This document shows, one piece after another, positions 48,918 through 59,757 of a stretch of DNA of 64,000 bases (positions are counted from its first letter, which is position 1; each line of letters starts with the position of its first letter). The notes under the pieces are model-generated. The model made no database searches. It was not told the origin of the DNA and saw only the letters and a program-made list of their open reading frames with translations. Position numbers and translations under genes: made by a program. Source of the stretch: Citrobacter braakii (GTDB taxonomy: Bacteria > Pseudomonadota > Gammaproteobacteria > Enterobacterales > Enterobacteriaceae); NCBI RefSeq assembly GCF_002075345.1, contig NZ_NAEW01000004.1:62001-126000 (forward strand), in the 5' to 3' direction.

Positions 48918-49913
48918 ATGCGACAGAACGTCATTATTGCCACAGCGTTTGCCACCCTTGTCTCCACCAGCACTTTCGCTGCCGATCTGCCAGGCAAAGG
49001 CATCACTGTACAGCCAATCCAGAGCACTATCTCTGAAGAATCCTTCCAGACGCAACTGGTCGCCCGTGCGCTGGAGAAACTGGGTTATACCGTTAACAAA
49101 ACAAGCGAAGTTGACTACAACGTCGGCTATACCTCCATTGCCTCTGGCGATGCAACTTTTACCGCTGTGAACTGGCAGCCGCTGCATGATGATATGTATG
49201 CCGCAGCGGGCGGAGACAAAAAGTTCTATCGCGAGGGGGTATTCGTTACGGGTGCCGCGCAAGGTTATCTGATCGATAAAAAAACCGCTGAGCAGTATAA
49301 AATCACCAATATTGCCCAGTTAAAAGATCCGAAGATCGCCAAAATCTTTGACACCAACGGCGACGGAAAAGCAGACATGATGGGCTGCTCGCCGGGCTGG
49401 GGCTGCGAAGCGGTGATCAACCACCAGAACAAAGCCTTCGATCTGGAAAAAACCGTCGAGGTCAGCCACGGTAACTATGCGGCGATGATGGCTGACACTA
49501 TTACCCGCTTTAAAGAAGGCAAACCCATTCTTTACTACACCTGGACACCGTACTGGGTGAGCGACGTTATGAAACCGGGTAAAGATGTGGTCTGGCTGCA
49601 GGTGCCGTTCTCTTCCCTGCCAGGCGAGCAGAAAGACATTGATACCAAGCTGCCAAACGGCGCCAACTACGGCTTCCCGGTGAACACTATGCATATCGTC
49701 GCCAACAAAGCCTGGGCGGAGAAAAACCCGGCTGCGGCGAAACTGTTTGCCGTCATGAAGCTGCCGCTGGCGGATATCAACGCGCAGAACGCGATGATGC
49801 ACGACGGGAAAGCATCTGAAGCCGACGTTCAGGGTCACGTTGACGGCTGGATCAAAGCCCACCAGCAACAGTTTGATGGCTGGGTGAAAGAAGCGCTGGC
49901 TGCGCAGAAATAA
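48918..49913 (+). CDS. proX: Glycine betaine-binding periplasmic protein ProX
   Basis: 331-residue receptor, signal peptide to about residue 22 ([18 protein letters not shown]). Aromatic ligand-box residues are in [28 protein letters not shown] and [14 protein letters not shown]; the tryptophans of these three loops cage the betaine ammonium group. Two Cys ([10 protein letters not shown]) form the known disulfide. It follows proW by 68 nt. Residues 155-175 differ most from the E. coli protein. Confidence 0.95.
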   Translation: MRQNVIIATAFATLVSTSTFAADLPGKGITVQPIQSTISEESFQTQLVARALEKLGYTVNKTSEVDYNVGYTSIASGDATFTAVNWQPLHDDMYAAAGGDKKFYREGVFVTGAAQGYLIDKKTAEQYKITNIAQLKDPKIAKIFDTNGDGKADMMGCSPGWGCEAVINHQNKAFDLEKTVEVSHGNYAAMMADTITRFKEGKPILYYTWTPYWVSDVMKPGKDVVWLQVPFSSLPGEQKDIDTKLPNGANYGFPVNTMHIVANKAWAEKNPAAAKLFAVMKLPLADINAQNAMMHDGKASEADVQGHVDGWIKAHQQQFDGWVKEALAAQK

Positions 49914-49954
49914 CCCCCTCGTAGGTCTGATAAGCGTAGCGCCATCACACCAAT

Positions 49955-49986
49955 GCCGGATGGTGGCGCGATGCGCCTTATCCGGC
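49955..49986. repeat. REP element after proX
   Basis: GCCGGATGGTGGCGC and GCGCCTTATCCGGC form an imperfect palindrome, typical REP, 42 nt downstream of the proX stop. Confidence 0.85.
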
Positions 49987-50092
49987 CTACACGCCCTCCT
50001 CCCAACCGCACAATCCATCACCCAACAAATCAGCAACATTTAATCACTTACGTTATGATTGTTTTCTGCAACCCATTTTTCAGTTGAAAACC

Positions 50093-51277
50093 ATGACGAA
50101 AACCACTCAGGGACTTAGCCCTTCGCTGATCCTGTTAATGTCTATCGCCACCGGCCTCGCCGTCGCCAGTAACTATTACGCGCAGCCGCTGCTCGACACC
50201 ATCGCACGTAACTTTTCGCTATCGGCCAGCACCGCTGGCTTTATCGTCACCGCGGCCCAGCTAGGCTATGCCGCCGGCCTGCTGTTTTTAGTACCGCTTG
50301 GCGATATGTTTGAACGTCGGATGCTGATCGTCTCCATGACGCTGTTAGCAGCAGGCGGCATGCTTATTACCGCCAGCAGCCAGTCGCTGGGCATGCTGAT
50401 CCTCGGCACCGCCCTGACCGGGTTGTTCTCGGTAGTGGCACAGATTCTGGTTCCGCTGGCGGCGACGCTTGCCACGCCGGATAAGCGCGGTAAAGTTGTC
50501 GGCACCATTATGAGCGGCCTGCTGCTGGGTATCCTGCTGGCGCGCACCGTGGCGGGATTACTGGCCAATCTTGGCGGCTGGCGCACCGTATTTTGGGTCG
50601 CATCGATATTAATGGCACTGATGGCGATTGCGCTGTGGCGCGGTCTGCCGAAGATGAAATCAGATACTCATCTCAACTATCCGCAACTGTTAAGCTCCGT
50701 ATTCAGCCTGTTTATCCATGATAAATTGCTGCGTACCCGCGCGATGTTGGGCTGCCTGACCTTTGCCAATTTCAGTATTCTCTGGACCTCTATGGCGTTT
50801 TTGCTCGCCGCGCCGCCGTTTAACTACTCCGAAGGAACGATCGGGCTGTTTGGCCTGGCAGGGGCCGCAGGGGCGTTAGGCGCGCGTCCGGCAGGTGGTT
50901 TTGCCGATAAGGGAAAATCACATCTCACCACGACCACAGGTCTGTTATTACTGCTGCTCTCCTGGTGGGCTATCTGGTTAGGGCATAGTTCCGTGCCAAT
51001 GCTGATTATCGGTATCCTGGTCCTGGACCTCACCGTTCAGGGTGTGCATATCACCAACCAGACGGTTATCTATCGCATTCATCCGGACGCGCGTAATCGC
51101 CTGACCGCCGGATACATGACCAGCTATTTTATTGGCGGGGCGGCAGGTTCGCTGATTTCGGCCTCCGCCTGGCAGCATGCCGGTTGGGCTGGCGTTTGTC
51201 TGGCCGGTACGACCGTTGCCCTACTCAACCTGTTGGTCTGGTGGCGAGGATATCACCGTCAGGAAGCCGTAAATTAA
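50093..51277 (+). CDS. ygaY: Major facilitator superfamily transporter YgaY, intact
   Basis: 394-residue MFS protein with twelve membrane segments. Motif A-like GDMFERRMLIV between TM2 and TM3 and a long run GLAGAAGALGARPAGGFADKGKS at the start of the second half match the DHA1 group of drug/sugar exporters. In E. coli K-12 ygaY is a broken gene; here the frame is complete. ATG 50093 has no good Shine-Dalgarno; a TTG 9 nt upstream is an alternative. Substrate unknown. Confidence 0.85.
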   Translation: MTKTTQGLSPSLILLMSIATGLAVASNYYAQPLLDTIARNFSLSASTAGFIVTAAQLGYAAGLLFLVPLGDMFERRMLIVSMTLLAAGGMLITASSQSLGMLILGTALTGLFSVVAQILVPLAATLATPDKRGKVVGTIMSGLLLGILLARTVAGLLANLGGWRTVFWVASILMALMAIALWRGLPKMKSDTHLNYPQLLSSVFSLFIHDKLLRTRAMLGCLTFANFSILWTSMAFLLAAPPFNYSEGTIGLFGLAGAAGALGARPAGGFADKGKSHLTTTTGLLLLLLSWWAIWLGHSSVPMLIIGILVLDLTVQGVHITNQTVIYRIHPDARNRLTAGYMTSYFIGGAAGSLISASAWQHAGWAGVCLAGTTVALLNLLVWWRGYHRQEAVN

Positions 51278-51304
51278 GCATATAGCGTATGTTTACCGCT
51301 GATT

Positions 51305-51330
51305 GGGCTCCGCAGGGTGTTAAGGAGCCC
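51305..51330 (+). terminator. Stem-loop between ygaY and ygaZ
   Basis: GGGCTCC and GGAGCCC form a 7-bp stem with a 12-nt loop, 27 nt after the ygaY stop. No U tract. A second dyad, AGGTTATA (51343-51350) with TATAACC (51391-51397), spans the ygaZ leader and start region. Confidence 0.4.
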
Positions 51331-51399
51331 ATCAGTCTGCTAAGGTTATAACTCATTGAACCAAGTTATATTAATTTCGGTAATGAAACCTATAACCCT

Positions 51400-52137
51400 A
51401 TGGAAAGCCCGATATCCCAGTCTGAACCCAGTTCTGCGACGCTAACTGAAGGATTCAAAGACAGCCTGCCAATAGTCATCAGCTATATTCCGGTCGCTTT
51501 TGCATTTGGTCTCAATGCCACTCGCCTTGGCTTTACTCCGGTTGAAAGCGTGTTTTTCTCCTGCATTATCTATGCGGGAGCCAGCCAGTTTGTCATCACC
51601 ACAATGCTCGCCGCAGGCAGTTCTTTGTGGGTCGCCGCACTGACCGTCATGGCCATGGATGTACGCCATGTTTTGTACGGACCTTCCCTGCGTAGCCGAA
51701 TCGCCCAGCGACTGAGCAAACCCAAAAGCGCGCTGTGGGCCTTTGGCCTCACCGATGAAGTCTTTGCCGCCGCCACGGCGAAGCTGGTACGGGATAACCG
51801 GCGCTGGAGTGAAAACTGGATGATCGGCATTGCGCTATGCTCCTGGGCCTCCTGGGTGTTTGGCACGGTGATCGGCGCGTTTTCCGGCAGTGGTTTACTC
51901 AAGGATTACCCGGCAGTTGAAGCGGCGTTGGGCTTCATGCTCCCGGCGCTGTTCATGAGCTTCCTGCTCGCCTCTTTCCAGCGTCAACAAGCACTCTGCG
52001 TGACTGCAGCACTGGCCGGCGCGCTGGCTGGCGTCATGCTGTTTTCCATTCCTGCCGCCATCCTTGCAGGCATTGTCTGCGGATGTCTGACGGCTCTTAT
52101 CCAGTCATTTTGGCAGGGAGGTCCCGATGAGCTATGA
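51400..52137 (+). CDS. ygaZ: Branched-chain amino-acid exporter large subunit YgaZ (AzlC family)
   Basis: 245 residues, E. coli length. AzlC fold with [42 protein letters not shown] and [15 protein letters not shown] motifs. With YgaH it exports valine. The 3' end overlaps the ygaH start by 11 nt. It is Lrp-regulated in E. coli; a dyad sits in the leader. No strong Shine-Dalgarno is visible just before the ATG. Confidence 0.95.
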   Translation: MESPISQSEPSSATLTEGFKDSLPIVISYIPVAFAFGLNATRLGFTPVESVFFSCIIYAGASQFVITTMLAAGSSLWVAALTVMAMDVRHVLYGPSLRSRIAQRLSKPKSALWAFGLTDEVFAAATAKLVRDNRRWSENWMIGIALCSWASWVFGTVIGAFSGSGLLKDYPAVEAALGFMLPALFMSFLLASFQRQQALCVTAALAGALAGVMLFSIPAAILAGIVCGCLTALIQSFWQGGPDEL

Positions 52138-52462
52138 GGTCTTGCTGCTTGGCCTGCTGGTCGGCTGCGTTAACTACTGTTTTCGTTATTTGCCGCTCCG
52201 TCTTGGAGTGGGGAATGTTCGCCCGACGAAGCGCGGCGCGACGGGCATATTACTCGACACCATTGGCATTGCATCAATTTGCGCCCTGTTGGTGGTGTCT
52301 ACCGCGCCAGAAGTGATGCACGACTCTCGTCGGTTCGTGCCTACGCTGGTGGGGTTTGTCATACTGGGCGCAAGCTTCTATAAGACCCGCAGCATCATCA
52401 TTCCAACCTTACTGAGTGCTCTGGGCTATGGATTAGCCTGGAAAATGCTGATTGTCTTATAG
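52127..52462 (+). CDS. ygaH: Branched-chain amino-acid exporter small subunit YgaH (AzlD family)
   Basis: 111 residues with about four membrane spans. The AzlD features are visible: [12 protein letters not shown] near the start, [21 protein letters not shown] and the C-terminal [18 protein letters not shown]. It starts within the end of ygaZ (AGGGAGGT upstream), so the two subunits are translationally coupled. It ends 90 nt before emrR. Confidence 0.94.
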   Translation: MSYEVLLLGLLVGCVNYCFRYLPLRLGVGNVRPTKRGATGILLDTIGIASICALLVVSTAPEVMHDSRRFVPTLVGFVILGASFYKTRSIIIPTLLSALGYGLAWKMLIVL

Positions 52463-52552
52463 ATAAAAACAATCATTTTAAATAAATAATACATTTACTT
52501 TATTTGTCACTGTCGTTACTATATCGGCTGAAATTAATGAGGTTATACCCAA

Positions 52553-53083
52553 ATGGATAGTTCGTTTACGCCCATTGAACAAATGCTAAAATTTCGCGCC
52601 AGCCGCTACGAAGAGTTCCCTTATCAGGAAGTGCTTCTGACTCGTCTATGCATGCACATGCAGGGCAAGCTGCTGGAAAACCGCAATAAGATGCTGAAAG
52701 CTCAAGGGATTAACGAGACATTGTTTATGGCGTTGATTACGCTGGAGTCTCAGGAAAACCACAGTATTCAGCCTTCTGAACTGAGTTGCGCGCTTGGCTC
52801 GTCACGCACTAACGCAACCCGCATTGCGGATGAGTTAGAAAAACGTGGCTGGATCGAACGTCGCGAAAGCGATAACGATCGCCGCTGTCTGCATCTGCAA
52901 TTGACCGAGAAAGGCCACGCATTTTTGCAAGAGGTGTTACCGCCTCAGCATAACTGCCTGCATCAGCTTTGGTCATCTCTCAGCACCACCGAAAAAGATC
53001 AGCTTGAGCAAATTACCCGTAAACTTCTGACCCGTCTTGACCAGATGGAACAGGATGGCGCGGTATTAGAAGCGTTGCGCTAA
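52553..53083 (+). CDS. emrR: MarR-family repressor EmrR (MprA)
   Basis: 176 residues, E. coli length. MarR winged helix with [46 protein letters not shown] and wing [23 protein letters not shown]. It represses the emrRAB operon and releases it on binding uncouplers or other phenolics. The upstream gap contains TTTGTCACTGTCGTTACTA (about 52502-52520), which is the EmrR-bound promoter region conserved with E. coli as I recall it. Confidence 0.95.
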   Translation: MDSSFTPIEQMLKFRASRYEEFPYQEVLLTRLCMHMQGKLLENRNKMLKAQGINETLFMALITLESQENHSIQPSELSCALGSSRTNATRIADELEKRGWIERRESDNDRRCLHLQLTEKGHAFLQEVLPPQHNCLHQLWSSLSTTEKDQLEQITRKLLTRLDQMEQDGAVLEALR

Positions 53084-53127
53084 CGCGCCGACTCGCTCAG
53101 AAATCCAGATTTATAAATGAAAAAACC

Positions 53128-53158
53128 GACAGGCCAGCACGCATACTGCTGGCCTGTC
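53128..53158 (+). other. Perfect 12-bp hairpin between emrR and emrA
   Basis: GACAGGCCAGCA and TGCTGGCCTGTC form a perfect stem with a 7-nt loop, about 57 nt before emrA. It is followed by TGATAAACAGG rather than a U tract, so it is not a standard terminator. It may set the ratio of emrR to emrAB message by processing or pausing. Confidence 0.7.
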
Positions 53159-53214
53159 TGATAAACAGGTCGGCTCAGCCGATGTGAAAAAAAAAGAAGA
53201 TCGTGGAGAACAAC

Positions 53215-54387
53215 ATGAGCGTAAATGCGGAGACTCAAACCCCGCAGCAACCGGTCAAGAAGAATGGCAAACGTAAAAGTATGCTGCTCCTTCTGACCTT
53301 GCTCTTTATTATTATTGCCGTGGCATATGGGATTTATTGGTTTTTAGTACTGCGTCATGTCGAAGAGACAGACGATGCGTACGTGGCAGGGAACCAGGTT
53401 CAAATCATGGCGCAGGTATCAGGCAGCGTGACGAAAGTCTGGGCTGATAACACTGACTTTGTAAAACAAGGCGATGTGCTGGTCACCCTCGACCAGACGG
53501 ACGCAAAGCAGGCATTTGAAAAAGCCAAAACTGCGCTGGCTTCCAGCGTGCGTCAGACGCACCAGTTGATGATCAACAGCAAGCAGTTACAGGCAAGCAT
53601 TGAAGTGCAGAGAACCGCGCTGGCGCAGGCACAAAGCGACTTTAATCGCCGTGTCCCGCTGGGCAACGCCAACCTGATTGGCCGCGAAGAGCTGCAACAT
53701 GCGCGTGATGCCGTCGCCAGCGCTCAGGCTCAGCTTGATGTGGCTATCCAACAATATAATGCCAACCAGGCGATGATTCTCGGCAGTAAGCTGGAAGACC
53801 AGCCCGCCGTGCAACAGGCGGCCACTGAAGTGCGCAATGCCTGGCTGGCGCTGGAACGAACCAGAATCGTCAGCCCAATGACTGGCTATGTTTCCCGTCG
53901 TTCCGTGCAGCCGGGGGCGCAAATTAGCCCGACCACGCCGCTGATGGCGGTCGTTCCAGCCACTAACCTGTGGGTGGATGCCAACTTCAAAGAAACACAG
54001 CTCGCGCACATGCGTATCGGTCAACCGGCGACCGTGATCAGCGATATTTACGGCGATGACGTGAAATATACCGGTAAGGTTGTCGGGCTGGATATGGGTA
54101 CAGGCAGCGCCTTTTCCCTGCTGCCAGCACAAAACGCAACGGGTAACTGGATCAAAGTCGTCCAGCGTCTGCCGGTGCGTATTGAACTGGATGCACAGCA
54201 GCTGGCGCAGCATCCGCTGCGTATCGGTTTATCTACGCTGGTTACGGTAGATACCTCAAATCGTGACGGACAAATTCTGGCAAGCCAGGTTCGCACCACG
54301 CCGGTATCAGAAAGTAATGCACGGGAAATCAACCTTGCTCCGGTCAATAAGATGATCGAAGAGATCGTGCAGGCCAACGCGGGCTAA
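53215..54387 (+). CDS. emrA: Multidrug efflux membrane-fusion protein EmrA
   Basis: 390 residues, E. coli length. A short cytoplasmic N-terminus, one span (SMLLLLTLLFIIIAVAYGIYWFL), then the HlyD barrel-sandwich (VEETDDAYVAGNQVQIMAQVSGSV) with a long coiled coil from about residue 95 to 205, a lipoyl half (RIVSPMTGYVSRRSVQPGAQI) and a C-terminal beta barrel. ATG 53215 follows TGGAG; the upstream in-frame start is not conserved. It links EmrB with TolC. Confidence 0.95.
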   Translation: MSVNAETQTPQQPVKKNGKRKSMLLLLTLLFIIIAVAYGIYWFLVLRHVEETDDAYVAGNQVQIMAQVSGSVTKVWADNTDFVKQGDVLVTLDQTDAKQAFEKAKTALASSVRQTHQLMINSKQLQASIEVQRTALAQAQSDFNRRVPLGNANLIGREELQHARDAVASAQAQLDVAIQQYNANQAMILGSKLEDQPAVQQAATEVRNAWLALERTRIVSPMTGYVSRRSVQPGAQISPTTPLMAVVPATNLWVDANFKETQLAHMRIGQPATVISDIYGDDVKYTGKVVGLDMGTGSAFSLLPAQNATGNWIKVVQRLPVRIELDAQQLAQHPLRIGLSTLVTVDTSNRDGQILASQVRTTPVSESNAREINLAPVNKMIEEIVQANAG

Positions 54388-54403
54388 TTCAAAGGTGCGT
54401 GTG

Positions 54404-55942
54404 ATGCAACAGCAAAAACCGCTGGAAGGCGCGCAGCTCGTCATTATGACGATCGCGCTGTCCCTGGCGACATTCATGCAGGTGCTGGACTCCACCATTG
54501 CTAACGTGGCGATCCCCACTATCGCCGGGAACCTCGGCTCTTCACTGAGCCAGGGAACCTGGGTGATCACCTCATTCGGGGTGGCGAACGCTATCTCGAT
54601 TCCGATCACCGGCTGGCTGGCAAAGCGCTTTGGCGAAGTAAGGTTATTCATGTGGTCAACTATCGCCTTCGTCATTGCGTCATGGGCATGCGGGATGTCC
54701 ACCAGCCTGAACATGCTGATTTTCTTCCGCGTAATCCAGGGGATTGTCGCCGGTCCATTAATTCCACTGTCACAAAGCTTGTTGCTGAATAACTATCCTC
54801 CCGCCAAGCGTTCCATCGCCCTGGCGCTATGGTCGATGACGGTGATTGTTGCCCCGATATGTGGCCCTATTCTTGGGGGCTATATCAGCGACAACTATCA
54901 CTGGGGCTGGATATTTTTCATCAACGTGCCAATCGGTGCTGCGGTGGTATTGATGACCCTGCAAACCCTGCGCGGTCGGGAAACCAAAACCGAGCAGCGG
55001 CGCATCGATGCCATTGGTCTGGCCCTGCTGGTCATTGGTATCGGCAGCTTGCAGATCATGCTCGACCGCGGCAAAGAGCTGGACTGGTTCGCCTCTCAGG
55101 AGATTATCATCCTGACGGTGGTCGCCGTTGTCGCCATCAGCTTCCTGATCGTCTGGGAGCTTACCGACGAGCACCCCATTGTCGACCTCTCGCTGTTTAA
55201 GTCGCGCAACTTTACCATCGGCTGTCTGTGTATCAGTCTGGCCTATATGCTCTACTTCGGCGCAATCGTCCTGCTGCCGCAGCTGTTGCAGGAGGTATAC
55301 GGCTATACGGCAACCTGGGCCGGTCTGGCGTCAGCGCCGGTTGGGGTGATTCCGGTGATCTTATCGCCGATTATCGGCCGCTTCGCGCACAAGCTTGATA
55401 TGCGTCGGTTAGTCACGTTCAGTTTTATAATGTACGCCGTCTGTTTCTACTGGCGTGCGTGGACGTTCGAACCGGGTATGGACTTTGGCGCATCGGCCTG
55501 GCCACAGTTTATTCAGGGGTTCGCGGTAGCCTGCTTCTTTATGCCGCTGACGACTATCACGCTGTCCGGCTTACCGCCTGAGCGTCTGGCCGCGGCATCA
55601 AGTTTGTCGAACTTTACGCGAACGCTGGCCGGCTCTATTGGCACATCAATTACGACGACGATGTGGACTAACCGCGAGTCACTTCACCATGCGCAGTTAA
55701 CGGAATCCGTTAATCCTTACAATCCAAATGCGCAGGCAATGTACGATAAGCTGCAGGATTTAGGGATGACGCATCAGCAAGCGTCAGGCTGGATAGCCCA
55801 GCAGATCACCAATCAGGGGCTGATTATTTCCGCCAACGAAATCTTCTGGATGTCGGCGGGGATCTTCCTGGTCTTGCTTGGCCTGGTGTGGTTTGCCAAG
55901 CCACCCTTCGGTGCGGGCGGCGGCGGCGGTGGCGCGCACTAA
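54404..55942 (+). CDS. emrB: Multidrug efflux transporter EmrB (DHA2 family)
   Basis: 512 residues, E. coli length. Fourteen-span MFS antiporter with motif C/D1 LDSTIANVAIPTIAGNLG, motif A GWLAKRFGEVRL and the C-terminal glycine-rich tail GAGGGGGGAH. With EmrA and TolC it expels uncouplers such as CCCP and nalidixic acid. ATG 54404 is chosen by homology; a GTG 9 nt upstream is in frame. It lies 16 nt after emrA. Confidence 0.96.
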   Translation: MQQQKPLEGAQLVIMTIALSLATFMQVLDSTIANVAIPTIAGNLGSSLSQGTWVITSFGVANAISIPITGWLAKRFGEVRLFMWSTIAFVIASWACGMSTSLNMLIFFRVIQGIVAGPLIPLSQSLLLNNYPPAKRSIALALWSMTVIVAPICGPILGGYISDNYHWGWIFFINVPIGAAVVLMTLQTLRGRETKTEQRRIDAIGLALLVIGIGSLQIMLDRGKELDWFASQEIIILTVVAVVAISFLIVWELTDEHPIVDLSLFKSRNFTIGCLCISLAYMLYFGAIVLLPQLLQEVYGYTATWAGLASAPVGVIPVILSPIIGRFAHKLDMRRLVTFSFIMYAVCFYWRAWTFEPGMDFGASAWPQFIQGFAVACFFMPLTTITLSGLPPERLAAASSLSNFTRTLAGSIGTSITTTMWTNRESLHHAQLTESVNPYNPNAQAMYDKLQDLGMTHQQASGWIAQQITNQGLIISANEIFWMSAGIFLVLLGLVWFAKPPFGAGGGGGGAH

Positions 55943-55951
55943 GTATCTGAT

Positions 55952-55977
55952 AAAAGGGATCTGCGGATCCCTTTTTT
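55952..55977 (+). terminator. Rho-independent terminator of emrRAB
   Basis: AAGGGATC-TGCG-GATCCCTT followed by a run of T's, 10 nt after the emrB stop. Confidence 0.88.
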
Positions 55978-56022
55978 ATTGCCCCGTAAACCACCTCCCA
56001 GGGAGATGGTTTACGGGGCAAT
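55978..56022. repeat. Large inverted repeat between emrB and luxS terminators
   Basis: ATTGCCCCGTAAACCA and TGGTTTACGGGGCAAT form a perfect 16-bp stem; the 13-nt loop can pair further (TCCC/GGGA). It sits exactly between the emrB and luxS terminators and could block readthrough in both directions. Confidence 0.85.
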
Positions 56023-56051
56023 AAAAAACCCCGGTTATAAGCCGAGGTTAA
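56023..56051 (-). terminator. Rho-independent terminator of luxS
   Basis: On the minus strand AACCTCGG-CTTATAA-CCGGGGTT followed by TTTTT, 30 nt after the luxS stop. Confidence 0.87.
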
Positions 56052-56081
56052 TTTAAATACTGGAACAACTAATCAGTATGA

Positions 56082-56597
56082 CTAAATATGCAGTTCCTGC
56101 AGTTTCTCTTTCGGCAGCGCCAGCTCTTCATTGCTGTTAACGCGTACATCATGCTCCAGAATATGACGTGCGATATCCTGTGCTTCGCTAAGAGAGTGCA
56201 TCTGATACGTGCCACACTGGTAAACGTTCAGCTCCGGGATCTGGTTTTGATCCTGCACTTTCAGCACGTCCGCCATCGCCGCTTTCCACGCGTCGGCAAC
56301 ACGCTGCTCGTCTGGCGTACCAATCAGGCTCATGTAAAAGCCAGTGCGGCATCCCATCGGAGAGATATCGATAATCTCCACGCCGTTGCCGTTGAGATGG
56401 TTACGCATAAAACCTGCAAACAGGTGTTCCAGCGTGTGGATACCTTTCTCAGGCATCACTTCTTTGTTCGGAATGCAGAAACGCAGATCAAACACGGTGA
56501 TTGCGTCGCCATGCGGGGTGTTCATCGTTTTTGCAACCCGGACCGCGGGAGCTTCCATCCGGGTGTGATCGACAGTAAAACTATCTAACAACGGCAT
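56082..56597 (-). CDS. luxS: S-ribosylhomocysteine lyase LuxS
   Basis: 171 residues, E. coli length. It cleaves S-ribosylhomocysteine to homocysteine and DPD, the AI-2 precursor. Metal ligands are His54 and His58 in [14 protein letters not shown] and Cys128 in [12 protein letters not shown]; catalytic Cys84 lies in [16 protein letters not shown] (minus strand) is before the ATG. The micA gene starts 69 bp upstream on the opposite strand, so luxS and micA are divergent. Confidence 0.97.
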   Translation of the reverse strand: MPLLDSFTVDHTRMEAPAVRVAKTMNTPHGDAITVFDLRFCIPNKEVMPEKGIHTLEHLFAGFMRNHLNGNGVEIIDISPMGCRTGFYMSLIGTPDEQRVADAWKAAMADVLKVQDQNQIPELNVYQCGTYQMHSLSEAQDIARHILEHDVRVNSNEELALPKEKLQELHI

Positions 56598-56631
56598 TTA
56601 GCCACCTCCGATAAATTTTTTGAAAATAATC

Positions 56632-56659
56632 TGAACTCTTTGTTCCGGGGCGAGTCTGA
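56632..56659 (+). promoter_or_regulatory. SigmaE promoter of micA
   Basis: TGAACTC (56632-56638) and TCTGA (56655-56659) with a 16-nt spacer are the -35 and -10 elements of the E. coli micA sigmaE promoter, and the RNA start lies 7 nt downstream of the -10. Confidence 0.85.
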
Positions 56660-56665
56660 GTATAT

Positions 56666-56737
56666 GAAAGACGCGCATTTGTTATCATCATCCCTGTTTT
56701 CAGAGATGAAATTTTGGCCACTCCCGAGTGGCCTTTT
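56666..56737 (+). ncRNA. micA: MicA small RNA
   Basis: The segment starts GAAAGACGCGCATTTGTTAT, which is the 5' seed that pairs with ompA and phoP mRNAs. It continues with a central hairpin and ends in GGCCACTC-CCGAGTGGCC-TTTTT, the Rho-independent end that also binds Hfq. Its position between luxS and gshA is the same as in E. coli. It is expressed under envelope stress and represses outer-membrane porins. Confidence 0.95.
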
Positions 56738-56746
56738 TCTTTTGTA

Positions 56747-58330
<1,584 letters not shown>

Positions 58331-58380
58331 TTAATTAGCATAATGGTATTGGTTACCCTGAAGGCTATCTCACAACACAA

Positions 58381-58809
58381 TTAGTGCCACCACATAATGC
58401 CTTGCGTCGTTACCGCTGCGACAACTACATAGCGCAGCGCCTTGCCAAGGCATAAGAAAAAAAGTACTGGCCCCCACGAGATGCGCATCCATCCAGCTAA
58501 CAGGCACAGTAAATCACCCACAACCGGCATCCAGCTTAATAATAGTGTGACAGCGCCATAGCGCCGCAGCCAGCCAGTGGCTTTTTCTTGCCAGCGCGAT
58601 GTTTTACGCAATGGAAAGAAACGCCCAAGGATAACGTTAGTTAACCCTCCAAGGCTATTACCCATTGTTGCTGTTAAGACTAAGACCCAGGGATGACTTA
58701 CCCCAGAGACCAGCAAAGCAACTAAAACAACTTCAGAATTGCCGGGTAATAGCGTAGCGCTGAGAAAACTGCTGGCAAACAGTGACAGGAGCGATAGTCC
58801 ATCACTCAC
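58381..58809 (-). CDS. yqaA: DedA-like inner-membrane protein YqaA
   Basis: 142 residues with four hydrophobic spans. The SNARE-associated/VTT pattern is visible as FLSATLLPGNSEVVLVALL, then ATMGNSLGGLTNVILGRFFP and YGAVTLLLSWMPVVGDLLCLLAGWMRISWG. It starts within the last bases of yqaB (4-nt overlap). It may act in lipid scrambling or membrane homeostasis; the exact role is unknown. Confidence 0.93.
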   Translation of the reverse strand: MSDGLSLLSLFASSFLSATLLPGNSEVVLVALLVSGVSHPWVLVLTATMGNSLGGLTNVILGRFFPLRKTSRWQEKATGWLRRYGAVTLLLSWMPVVGDLLCLLAGWMRISWGPVLFFLCLGKALRYVVVAAVTTQGIMWWH

Positions 58810-59372
58810 AATAACCGGACATCCACCGCGTCCATTCCTGCGGCACGCGCCGCCTGCAGTCCAAAATCGGCATCTTCAAATACGACACAGCGCGCCGGAG
58901 CAACACCCATACGTTCGGCACAGAGCAAAAACGTATCAGGAGCAGGTTTATGGTGTTGTACGTGATCGGCTGCGACTACAGCATCAAAATAGCGACGCAG
59001 CCCAAGGTGTGCGAGAAGAGCTTCCGCAATCGCGCTTTCACTCCCCGTACCTACCGACATAGGACGACGACCATGCCAGGCTTTCACGACGTCAACCAAT
59101 GGCAAAGGCTGGACGCTATCCAGCAGCATACTTCTCACCTTGTCGGTTTTTTCACGCGCCAATGCATGAGGGTCAAGATCGGCATGATTCAATTCAATTA
59201 CCGACTGGGCAATACGCCACGTTGGGGAGCCATTGAGGGCGACCATGGCTTGTTCATCAAAATGTAATCCATAATGCCCCAATACCTCATGCCACGCCTT
59301 ACGGTGCGTTGGCTCGGTATCCAGGATGGTGCCATCCATATCAAAAATCAAACCCGCATAACGTTCGTACAT
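58806..59372 (-). CDS. yqaB: Fructose-1-phosphate phosphatase YqaB (HAD family)
   Basis: 188 residues, E. coli length. HAD motif I GLIFDMDGTILDTEPTHRK with nucleophile Asp11 and Asp13, motif II MSVGTGSES, motif III Lys in DHVQHHKPAPDTFL and motif IV CVVFEDADFGLQAARAAGMD. It removes phosphate from fructose-1-phosphate and 6-phosphogluconate in E. coli. Overlaps yqaA. Located downstream of the tRNA operon on the same strand. Confidence 0.95.
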   Translation of the reverse strand: MYERYAGLIFDMDGTILDTEPTHRKAWHEVLGHYGLHFDEQAMVALNGSPTWRIAQSVIELNHADLDPHALAREKTDKVRSMLLDSVQPLPLVDVVKAWHGRRPMSVGTGSESAIAEALLAHLGLRRYFDAVVAADHVQHHKPAPDTFLLCAERMGVAPARCVVFEDADFGLQAARAAGMDAVDVRLL

Positions 59373-59489
59373 CGTCTTCTCACAAGCCGAATGACCAGAC
59401 GTTATTTTATCGTAATTGATTGATTTTGTCGCTGACAGCGAATTAAGGGGGTTCCGGGAGTATGTGGAAATGATTCAAAGGAGAGAAGA

Positions 59490-59620
59490 TGGTGCATCCG
59501 GGAGGATTACTCGACTGCGCCTCGCCCTGGGGCCGTTGCTGAAGCAACGTTATCATCCCTGGTGCTCACGATTATCTCGCAGACCATGAAACAACAGTGT
59601 TGCTGTTATCTCGGAGAAGA
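59490..59620 (-). ncRNA. RtT-like repeat unit 1 with tRNA 3' remnant
   Basis: 131-nt spacer copy directly downstream of the last tRNA-Arg. On the minus strand it begins TCTTCTCCGAGATAACAGC, contains a GTTGCTTCAGCAAC hairpin and ends with AATCCTCCCGGATGCACCA, the last 19 nt of tRNA-Arg with CCA. The same design is known from the tyrT locus (RtT RNA), in which spacer repeats carry tRNA 3' ends. Homologous to units 2 and 3; this copy has the most changes. Confidence 0.65.
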
Positions 59621-59697
59621 TGGTGCATCCGGGAGGATTCGAACCTCCGACCGCTCGGTTCGTAGCCGAGTACTCTATCCAGCTGAGCTACGGATGC
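59621..59697 (-). tRNA. tRNA-Arg (anticodon ACG), copy 4 of the operon
   Basis: 77 nt including encoded CCA, running GCATCCGTAGCTCAGCTGG to CTCCCGGATGCACCA on the minus strand. Anticodon loop CTACGAA gives ACG. Acceptor stem GCATCCG/CGGATGC is complete and the T arm GGAGGTTCGAATCCTCC pairs. Matches the argQ/Z/Y/V type of E. coli. Furthest from the operon promoter. Confidence 0.98.
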
Positions 59698-59757
59698 ATC
59701 AGGGAAACTTGCTTTACTGCAGACTTGATGTCGCTGCTAAAGCGCTATCAAGTAAGA

